A DNA stretch of 23,075 nucleotides, taken from contig JBEVNX010000132.1 in NCBI GenBank assembly GCA_040507895.1, positions 1 to 23,075 on the forward strand, given 5' to 3'. Source of the DNA: JBEVNX01 sp040507895 (lineage in GTDB: Bacteria; Desulfobacterota; Binatia; JACPRU01). A model generated the notes under the pieces. It did no database searches and had not been told where the DNA came from. It saw only the letters and a program-made list of their open reading frames with translations. A program made the position numbers and the translations under genes. Of this stretch, positions 15,092 to 21,232 are shown one piece after another; the stretch's first letter is position 1; each line of letters begins with the position of its first letter.

Positions 15092-15436
15092 TTACTTCGC
15101 GGTCTTCGGGGTCGAGAAGCGAATGGTCTTCGCCGTGGGCGGGTCGGAATTCGTGGCGTGAACGACGATGCGATCACCCACCTTCAGCTCGTCCGACTTG
15201 GCGGCTGCGTCCCCCCGGAAGTACCGGGTGTTCGCGTCGGTGGTAATCGATTCCTTCGCGCCGTCCTTGGTCTCGACGACGACATGATCCGCGCCGATCT
15301 CGCGCACGATGCCGAGCACGTGCTTCATCTCGCCGTGCGCGAAGACCGCAGACCCGAGCGAGATGAGCAACAATCCCGCGGCCAACGTCGCGCCGCACCT
15401 CGTCCGTCGGTTCGGTTCCTGCAACCGGTGTGACAT
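15092..15436 (-). CDS. Exported DUF5666-like small protein
   Basis: This 114-residue protein has an N-terminal signal peptide (hydrophobic stretch about residues 16-33, cleavage after VFA) and a mature beta-rich domain beginning HGEMKHVLGIVREIG. The mature part has KDGAKESITTDANTRY and ELKVGDRIVVHA, the layout of the DUF5666-like OB-type domains often found near metal-resistance genes. Function is unestablished. GAGGAGG lies four bases before the ATG at 15436, and the gene starts 9 bp after the multicopper oxidase stop, so it is the last gene of the leftward four-gene unit. Its stop lies 12 bp from the convergent cyclase stop. Confidence 0.78.
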   Translation of the reverse strand: MSHRLQEPNRRTRCGATLAAGLLLISLGSAVFAHGEMKHVLGIVREIGADHVVVETKDGAKESITTDANTRYFRGDAAAKSDELKVGDRIVVHATNSDPPTAKTIRFSTPKTAK

Positions 15437-15445
15437 TCGACCTCC

Positions 15446-16714
15446 TCATCCCTGCACGCGCCACGCTACCGTTCCCGGCGGATGCCGGTACCAGCCGGGA
15501 TCGTCGTAGCCCGTGATGCCGTCGCGGATCTTCACCACGGTGAACATCCCGCCCATGTCGAGCGGCCCGAACGGGCCGCGACCCCTCATCATCGGCAGCG
15601 TGTTCTTCGGTCCGGGCATGTGCTGGGCGTGTGCCGAGTGCTCGGCCATGCCGGACTCGCCCATCGCCGTGTAGCCCGGCAGTAGCTCGGCGATTCGCTT
15701 CTCCACCGCGGACTGGTCTACGCCTAGCACGTTGGGGATGCCATGACCCATCGCGTTCATGGCGTGGTGCGACTTGTGGCAGTGGAGCGCCCAGTCACCC
15801 GGGTTGTCGGCGACGAATTCCATGTCGCGCGTGCTCCCGACCGGCACCAGCACCGTCGTCTCGGGCCACTGGGCCGATTTCGGAACCGGCCCGCCGTCGG
15901 TTCCAGTGACGCGAAAGCTGTGGCCGTGGATGTGGATCGGATGCTCATCCATGCTGAGGTTGCCGATGCGGATCCGCACGCGCTGGCCGGCGCGTACGAC
16001 CAGCGGCTCGGTACCCGGAAACACTCGGCTGTTGAAGGTGAACATGTTGAACTCGGTCATGATCGAAGGGTCGGGACGATAGGTCCCGGGATGGACGGCG
16101 AACGCGTGGAGCATGAGGGCAAACTCGCGGTCCACCGGAGGGTCCTCGCGCTGGCGCGGGTGGATGACGAACATCCCCATCATGCCGACCGCCATCTGCA
16201 GCATCTCGTCGGCGTGCGGGTGATACATGTGCGTGCCGTGTTGGCGCAGCGTGAACTCATAGGCGTAGGTCTCGCCCGGCCGGATCTCGCGTTGGTTGAG
16301 CCCGCTGACTCCGTCCATACCGTTCGGCAGGATGATCCCGTGCCAGTGAATCGACGTCGACTCGGGAAGCCGATTGGCGACGAGAAAGCGAACGCGGTCT
16401 CCCTCGACCGCTTCGATGGTCGGGCCCGGGGTTCGTCCGTTATAGCCCCAGCACTTGACCTTCATCCCGGGTGCGAACTCGCGCTCCACCGGCTCGGCGA
16501 TCAAGCGAAACTCCTTCACCCCGTCCTTCATCACGAAGGGAAGCGAAGCTCCGTTCGGCGTCACCACCGCGGGACGAGCGGAGACGATCGCCGAGTCCTG
16601 GAGCGTCGAAGACGAAGAGCGCTCTTCGCCCGCGGCTTCGCCGCGACGCCGTCCGAACGCGGCGGCACCGCCGGCGAAGAGAAGGGATGCCAGTACCTGA
16701 CGTCGTGTGGACAT
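15446..16714 (-). CDS. Tat-type exported multicopper oxidase
   Basis: The 422-residue protein carries all four copper-ligand motifs of multicopper oxidases: HWHG (123-126), HMYHPH (162-167), HPIHIHGH (258-265) and HCHKSHHAMNAM (311-322). Cys312, His317 and Met322 match type 1 copper spacing (C-x4-H-x4-M), and the remaining histidines fit the trinuclear cluster. The N-terminus STRRQVLASLLFAGGAAAF is twin-arginine-like, suggesting export of the folded protein. A Met/His-rich segment (about 350-390, EHSAHAQHMPGP and PMMRGRG) sits before the last beta strand and may bind copper. Such enzymes oxidise Cu(I), Mn(II) or phenols with O2. The gene starts three bases after the stop of the TolC-like gene, with GGAGGAAA inside that gene as its ribosome-binding site. 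Copper tolerance is the most likely role. Confidence 0.93.
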   Translation of the reverse strand: MSTRRQVLASLLFAGGAAAFGRRRGEAAGEERSSSSTLQDSAIVSARPAVVTPNGASLPFVMKDGVKEFRLIAEPVEREFAPGMKVKCWGYNGRTPGPTIEAVEGDRVRFLVANRLPESTSIHWHGIILPNGMDGVSGLNQREIRPGETYAYEFTLRQHGTHMYHPHADEMLQMAVGMMGMFVIHPRQREDPPVDREFALMLHAFAVHPGTYRPDPSIMTEFNMFTFNSRVFPGTEPLVVRAGQRVRIRIGNLSMDEHPIHIHGHSFRVTGTDGGPVPKSAQWPETTVLVPVGSTRDMEFVADNPGDWALHCHKSHHAMNAMGHGIPNVLGVDQSAVEKRIAELLPGYTAMGESGMAEHSAHAQHMPGPKNTLPMMRGRGPFGPLDMGGMFTVVKIRDGITGYDDPGWYRHPPGTVAWRVQG

Positions 16715-16717
16715 GAG

Positions 16718-18157
16718 TTAGTTTCCTCCATGGGAAGGGTGACTCGGCGGGCGGGCCGAGGACTGCGCCGGCTCGGCGGAGACCCCCTGCGGATGCTTGA
16801 GCGTCCAGCCGACCGCGCGCTCCAGATCGGAGCGGGCGACCCAGTAGTCCCGGACACTCGTCACGTAGATGCGGTAGGCTTCGAGCTCGTCACGCTTGGC
16901 GGCGAGCAAATCGGAGGCGCCGACAAACATGTAGTTGTAGCGCTCGAGCGCGCGCGACACGACCTCCTGCCGCAGGGGGATCAGCGAGCCGCTGGCCGTC
17001 TCGGCCAGCCGGCGCGCGCGCGCCATGCGGCTCTGCGCCTCGCGGATCTCGGACCGCGCCGCGACGCCGAGCGCGACGAGCCGCTTCTCGCTCCGCCGGA
17101 GCTCGGACTCCGCTCGCGCCACGCCGGCCTCGCCGCGATCGAAGACGGGGAGCTGCAGGGACACGTTGGGGCCGTGCACCCACTGGCCGCGGGTGTCTCG
17201 CTCGTTGTCGATGCCGAGCTCGACGAAGGGAAACCAGCGGGAGAGGCGCGTCAGCCCGAGCGCGTCGCGGAGCGTATCCGCCTCTTGCCGAACGGCGGCG
17301 ATATCCGGGCGCGTGAGGGCGGCGCGCTCCAGGTCGTCGAGCGGCGGCTCTTCGCGCGGGATCGCGGGTAGCCGCGGAGGCACGCTCCACGACGCCTCGT
17401 CGCCCGTCAGACCCATCAGGCGCGTCAGGATCTCGCGGGCGATCTCCACTTCGCCGCGCCTTCGTTCGACGTCGAGGCCGAGCTCCGTGGCGAGCGCTCG
17501 CTCGCGAGCCAGCTCGAGGTCACCGAAATTGCCCGCCTCGTGCATCTTCGCGGCCAGCTCCGCCGATGCCGTGGCGACGTCCGCGCTGGCGCGCACCACG
17601 TCGGCGACGTTTTCGGATGCCTGCAAGCCGAAGTACGCGGCCTTCACCCGCGCGGCGAGGTCGAGTACGGCGTCGATCACATGGAGCTTTCTGGCCTCGA
17701 AGTTGGCGCTCGCTACGCGCCGTCGCGCCGGCAGAAACAGCAGGCCGACGAACTCCTGAGCGACGTCGAACTCGAGGTTGGTCTGCGACGGCGAGCCGCG
17801 CGGAACGCGGGCGAACCCGGAGAACACCGGGTTTCTCAGCAAGCCCGCCTGTACGAGATCGGCCTGGGCCACGCCGAGCTCTTCGTAGGTCGCCTGCAGC
17901 GTCGGATTGTTGAGCAAAGCGATCTGGAGCGCGGCCTCGAGCCCGAGCTCGTCGGTCAGCAACCGCTCCACACTCTCCCGGACGTGCGCATCCTGCTGCG
18001 TCCCCTGGTCCCACTCGACCTCGTGATCGATGCGCCCGGCGACGGCGTTCTGCACGTCGGCGAAGCCGCGCTTCGGCTCCACCGTCGTGCAGCCGAGCAC
18101 GATCGACGACGAAGCCATGGCGATCGCGCACAAGCGCTTGCGGATCTCTTTTCGCAC
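16718..18157 (-). CDS. TolC/CusC-family outer-membrane efflux lipoprotein
   Basis: From a GTG at 18157 the product is 479 residues. A lipoprotein signal ends in IVLGC (Cys23). The mature protein shows the internal twofold repeat of outer-membrane efflux proteins: ELGLEAALQIALLNNPTLQATYEELGVAQADLVQAG in the first half and DDLERAALTRPDIAAVRQEADTLRDALGLTR in the second. Long amphipathic helices and coiled-coil stretches follow each. Such proteins form trimeric outer-membrane channels for tripartite pumps. The GTG is chosen because GGAGGG lies nine bases upstream and the lipobox is correctly placed; the upstream extension is arginine-rich shadow. No inner-membrane pump or adaptor gene is adjacent, unlike the usual cusCBA order. 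It is followed after three bases by the multicopper oxidase gene. Confidence 0.92.
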   Translation of the reverse strand: MRKEIRKRLCAIAMASSSIVLGCTTVEPKRGFADVQNAVAGRIDHEVEWDQGTQQDAHVRESVERLLTDELGLEAALQIALLNNPTLQATYEELGVAQADLVQAGLLRNPVFSGFARVPRGSPSQTNLEFDVAQEFVGLLFLPARRRVASANFEARKLHVIDAVLDLAARVKAAYFGLQASENVADVVRASADVATASAELAAKMHEAGNFGDLELARERALATELGLDVERRRGEVEIAREILTRLMGLTGDEASWSVPPRLPAIPREEPPLDDLERAALTRPDIAAVRQEADTLRDALGLTRLSRWFPFVELGIDNERDTRGQWVHGPNVSLQLPVFDRGEAGVARAESELRRSEKRLVALGVAARSEIREAQSRMARARRLAETASGSLIPLRQEVVSRALERYNYMFVGASDLLAAKRDELEAYRIYVTSVRDYWVARSDLERAVGWTLKHPQGVSAEPAQSSARPPSHPSHGGN

Positions 18158-18275
18158 GCGTAGTTCCCTCCGATCCAAACGACGAATCTCTGCGGAGCTC
18201 GCGAGCGGCCGAGGCGACCGCTCGCGACGACTCCCGGATGCGGTCGATCCGGGAGCGACCTCGCCGGCGGAGAGC

Positions 18276-18656
18276 TCAGAGTCGGAGGCTACGAAGAGCG
18301 AGATAGGCGGGCGAGCCCGCGCGCGGGGGCGGTGATCGCGTGGCGCGCAGCGTCGGCGCCTCATCGGAGGAGGCAGACGGGTCGATCGAGTTCGGCGGTG
18401 CGGCCGAGGTCACCGGCGACGTCGCCGGGCCTTCCGCGGCATCGGCCCTACGAAGAGGAGCGGCCTGGAACGCGGGATCGCAGCAGACCGATGCTTGACG
18501 ATGCCCGCAGTCCGGATGCGCCGCAGAGTCGCGCGGCGCGCCGCTCTCCGGCGCTCCGCCGTGCGGCAACCGAGCACAGGCATGAGCCGCATGCACCATC
18601 TCGGTGCCGAACAGGAGCACGGTGAGAAGGGCTGCGATCAGTTGCTCTCGCCTCAT
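18276..18656 (-). CDS. Small exported Cys/His-containing protein, function unknown
   Basis: The 126-residue product begins with a good signal peptide (RREQLIAALLTVLLFGTEMVHA, cleavage near residue 23). The mature part is Pro/Ala-rich with a Cys/His cluster (HACARLPHGG, then HPDCGHRQASVCCDPAF) and ends in YLALRSLRL. Small exported proteins with clustered Cys/His and a hydrophobic C-terminal end occur at the head of heavy-metal efflux operons, and the position here, 118 bp before a TolC-like gene on the same strand, fits that. Metal binding is inference. I see no strong ribosome-binding site before the ATG at 18656. Its 3' part overlaps no other credible gene. Confidence 0.6.
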   Translation of the reverse strand: MRREQLIAALLTVLLFGTEMVHAAHACARLPHGGAPESGAPRDSAAHPDCGHRQASVCCDPAFQAAPLRRADAAEGPATSPVTSAAPPNSIDPSASSDEAPTLRATRSPPPRAGSPAYLALRSLRL

Positions 18657-18819
18657 CGGGCTCGAAATCTATGCGCGCGGCTTCGGGGCGTCAATTTTTT
18701 TACGTCCTGCCGGCCACTGAGGCTACGACTCCGTTGCTAGCAGGCGGCGGCGCGCACACCAAACAGACACGGCTTTCACCGCTGCCGAATCTATGCTTGG
18801 TTGCGCCCGCGAGACGACC

Positions 18820-18825
18820 AGGAGG
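18820..18825 (+). promoter_or_regulatory. Ribosome-binding site of yceI-like gene
   Basis: A perfect AGGAGG lies seven bases before the ATG at 18833. It decides the start in a frame that is otherwise open from 18671. Confidence 0.85.
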
Positions 18826-18832
18826 ACGAAGA

Positions 18833-19426
18833 ATGAAAGCTCGAACGCTCGTATGGACGGCGCTAGCGGCCCTCGGCATCGGCGCTCCTGCCTTCGGAGA
18901 CACTTACGTCGTGGACCCTGCCCATACTTCCGTGCAATTCCGCGTGCGCCATCTGTTCACCAACGTGACCGGCCGGTTTCAGATGTTCGATGGCAAGATC
19001 GTCTACGATGATCAGAGCCCCGGCAAGACGGAGGTGCAGGGATCGATCGACGCGGCGAGCATCAATACCAACGTCGAGAAGCGCGACAACCACCTTCGCT
19101 CCGCCGACTTCTTCGACGTCGAAAAGTACCCGAACATCACCTTCCAGAGCACCGGCGTGAGCGACCTCGACTCGAGCGGCAAGAAAGGGAAGATGGCGGG
19201 TACTCTCACGCTACATGGCGTGTCGCGCCCGGTCGTGCTCGACGTGAGCTTCCTCGGCAAGGGCAAGGATCCGGGTGGCAAGGAGCGCGCCGGCTTCCAC
19301 GGCACCACGTCGATCAATCGCAAGGACTTCGGGCTCACCTGGAACAAGGCGCTGGAGAGCGGCGGGGTCCTCGTCGGCGACGAGGTGACGATCGACCTGG
19401 ACATCGAAGCCGTCCGCGAGGGATGA
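18833..19426 (+). CDS. YceI family periplasmic protein
   Basis: The 197-residue product has a signal peptide (MKARTLVWTALAALGIGAPAFG, cleavage after about residue 22) and a YceI lipocalin-like barrel. Family landmarks are TYVVDPAHTSVQFRVRHLF, GRFQMFDGKIVYD, a VQGSIDAASINTNVEKRDNHLRSADFFDVEKYP stretch, GTLTLHGVSRPVVLDV and FGLTWNKALESGGVLVGDEVTIDL. Characterised YceI proteins bind polyisoprenoid chains in the periplasm. The start is fixed by AGGAGG at 18820-18825. The gene diverges from the small exported protein gene across 176 bp and is followed 25 bp later by the UPF0104 membrane-protein gene, which suggests a two-gene unit for handling isoprenoid or lipid substrates at the membrane. Confidence 0.93.
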   Translation: MKARTLVWTALAALGIGAPAFGDTYVVDPAHTSVQFRVRHLFTNVTGRFQMFDGKIVYDDQSPGKTEVQGSIDAASINTNVEKRDNHLRSADFFDVEKYPNITFQSTGVSDLDSSGKKGKMAGTLTLHGVSRPVVLDVSFLGKGKDPGGKERAGFHGTTSINRKDFGLTWNKALESGGVLVGDEVTIDLDIEAVREG

Positions 19427-19451
19427 GCGACCGACTCGTCGGCTTCCTTTC

Positions 19452-20453
19452 GTGGGGCGGCCGCTGCGCATCGCGCTTCTCCTGGGCGGCCTCGCGCTGC
19501 TCGTCTTCCTGTGCCGCCACCTCGGCCTCGGGGAGCTCTTCGCGGCCGTCGAACGGGCGGACCCGGCGCGGTTTCTCGCCTTCCTCGCGCTCAGCACGGC
19601 GGTCTTCCTCACTTATGCAAAGCGCTGGAGCATCGTGCTCGAGGCGATGGGGGCCGGATGCCCCCGACTGTCTCTCGGCACGCTCCTCTGCTTCCGCGCC
19701 GCCGAGCACGCGGTCAGCACGCTCTTCCCCGCTGCCCACCTGAGCGGCGAGCCGATCCGCGCGCTGCTGCTCCGGCGCCACGGGCGCGATTGGTCGCGCT
19801 CGATCTCGACGGTGGCGATGGACCGCATGCTCGAGGCCTCGGCAAGCTCGATCGCCGGGCCGATCTACGTCACGGTGTTCTTCGTCGCCAACGGCGCCCG
19901 CGCCGGTGCCGCGCTGTGGGTGATGGGCGGAATGATCGCGTGTCTCGCTTTGATCGTGCTCTTCTACGTGCACCTCTACCAGGGCGTAACGCTGATCTCC
20001 TTCCTGGAGCGCCGCGGCTTCCTTCCACCGATGCGCGGCCATCTCGAGACGCTCGAGGCCGATCTACGCGCGTTCGTGCGCACGCCGAGCTTCGCCAAGA
20101 GCCTCGCCGTCGCCTTCCTCGCCGAAGCGCTGGTGATCGCCGAGCTCTGGATGCTCACGCGCGCCTTCGCGATGCCGATCTCGCTGCCGACCCTCGTCGG
20201 CGTGATGGTCGGCATGGGCGTTGCCCAGCTGCTGCCCATCCCCGCGGCGCTCGGCTCTCTGGAGGCGACCGAGGTGGGCGTCGTCTCGCTGGCCGGAGGA
20301 TCTGCGTCGCTCGGTCTCGCAGTCGGCATCCTGGTGCGCCTGCGCGAGACCCTGTGGATCGTGGTGGGTCTGGTGACCCTCTACGTCGAGGGCCTGCTCT
20401 CGACTCGCGCGACGATGCCCGAAAACACCTCGGCGATCGTCCCGAAAGGGTGA
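19452..20453 (+). CDS. UPF0104 / lysylphosphatidylglycerol-synthase TM-domain protein (HpnL-like)
   Basis: This 333-residue integral membrane protein shows the pattern of the UPF0104/AglD2/HpnL group: an opening span RIALLLGGLALLVFL, then LGLGELFAAVERADPARFLAFLALSTAVFL, the conserved region WSIVLEAMG, an FPAAHLSGEPIRALLLRR stretch, VAMDRMLE, and late spans with LLPIPAALGSLEATEVGVVSL, where the PxxxGxxE pattern is typical. About seven to eight membrane segments are visible. Members act as lipid or polyprenyl-linked-sugar flippases or accompany hopanoid genes (HpnL). The GTG at 19452 has no clear ribosome-binding site; an ATG at 19423 overlapping the yceI stop is in another frame. The last 73 bp overlap the opposing deacetylase gene. 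Specific substrate is unknown. Confidence 0.85.
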   Translation: MGRPLRIALLLGGLALLVFLCRHLGLGELFAAVERADPARFLAFLALSTAVFLTYAKRWSIVLEAMGAGCPRLSLGTLLCFRAAEHAVSTLFPAAHLSGEPIRALLLRRHGRDWSRSISTVAMDRMLEASASSIAGPIYVTVFFVANGARAGAALWVMGGMIACLALIVLFYVHLYQGVTLISFLERRGFLPPMRGHLETLEADLRAFVRTPSFAKSLAVAFLAEALVIAELWMLTRAFAMPISLPTLVGVMVGMGVAQLLPIPAALGSLEATEVGVVSLAGGSASLGLAVGILVRLRETLWIVVGLVTLYVEGLLSTRATMPENTSAIVPKG

Positions 20454-21232
20454 CGTCTCAAGAGCCGTTCGAGCTTGGCGACCAGGCCGCTTCGCCCCAG
20501 GCGCTTCAGCGACCGCACCGCGAAGGGAACCGATGACGGCTCCGGCCCGTCGGGATCGATCTCCCAGGGGTGGAGGTGAAGGACCGCGGGACCGACTTCG
20601 CGATTGAACGCCTCGAGGTGCCGCTCCACGAAGCCGACCGGCAGCGTGCGCAGCGCGAACCCGCCGAGCAGCGGCAGGTTCCAATACCACAATCGGGAGA
20701 TCGACACCGGTACTTCCCACACGCCGCTCGCCAGCCGATACGGCGAGCGCGGCGAGACGAGCTCCAGCCCCGGCGGCCGGTCGACCGGCAGCACGCTCGA
20801 GTCGTAGGCGACCGCGAGCTCCGCGAGCACGTCGCCAGGCCAGTGGACCCCCGCCTTGATCGAGAAGTACGGGGCCCGGTACCCAAGCACGCGCGCGCCG
20901 GTCAGGTCCTCGAGGGTCGACAGCGATCGAGCGACGTCGTCGCGAAACTCGCGGCGGAGCCACGCCGCGATCGGCCGGTGACGCGAGCCGTGGCTGGCGA
21001 TCTCGAAGCCGCGCGCGAACGCGTCGCGAATCAGGCCGGGGAATCGCTCGGCGACCTCGCCGAGCACGAAGAGCGTCGCCTTGGCTCCCCGCTCCTCGCA
21101 GAGGTCGAGGAGGCGCGCGAGGTTTTGCTCGACCCGCGCGGGCTGCTGCGGCGGCGAGCCTCCGCGAAGGGCTTCTCCGTCGTGGTACCAGTCCTCGACG
21201 TCGATCGTCAGCGCATTGGCGCGCGCGTTCAT
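20381..21232 (-). CDS. Polysaccharide deacetylase, DUF3473 / PEP-CTERM-locus type
   Basis: The 283-residue product is a NodB-fold carbohydrate esterase 4 protein. ALTIDVEDWYH (residues 7-17) supplies the catalytic Asp11 and metal-ligand Asp14, and SHGSRHR (80-86) supplies the metal-binding His81 and His85. LGYRAPYFSI (about 116-125) follows, and HLHPWEID near the C-terminus carries a late catalytic histidine. The DVEDWYH start and RAPxFSI motif with a short C-terminal extension match the DUF3473 subgroup often found in exopolysaccharide or PEP-CTERM loci. It would remove acetyl groups from a surface or cell-wall glycan. There is no signal peptide, as is common in this subgroup. Its ATG overlaps the upstream RND gene stop by four bases (ATGA), and its 3' end overlaps the UPF0104 gene by 73 bp. 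Confidence 0.9.
   Translation of the reverse strand: MNARANALTIDVEDWYHDGEALRGGSPPQQPARVEQNLARLLDLCEERGAKATLFVLGEVAERFPGLIRDAFARGFEIASHGSRHRPIAAWLRREFRDDVARSLSTLEDLTGARVLGYRAPYFSIKAGVHWPGDVLAELAVAYDSSVLPVDRPPGLELVSPRSPYRLASGVWEVPVSISRLWYWNLPLLGGFALRTLPVGFVERHLEAFNREVGPAVLHLHPWEIDPDGPEPSSVPFAVRSLKRLGRSGLVAKLERLLRRHPFGTIAEVFSGIVARVESRPST

Noticed and set aside
15081..15093. AAGCT-GCC-AGCTT dyad between the convergent cyclase and DUF5666-like genes, considered as a bidirectional terminator
   Set aside because: The stem is only five base pairs and no T-run follows on either strand.
15743..17371. 542-codon rightward open frame
   Set aside because: It lies opposite the multicopper oxidase and TolC-like genes, whose motifs are unambiguous; the sequence is a composition artefact.
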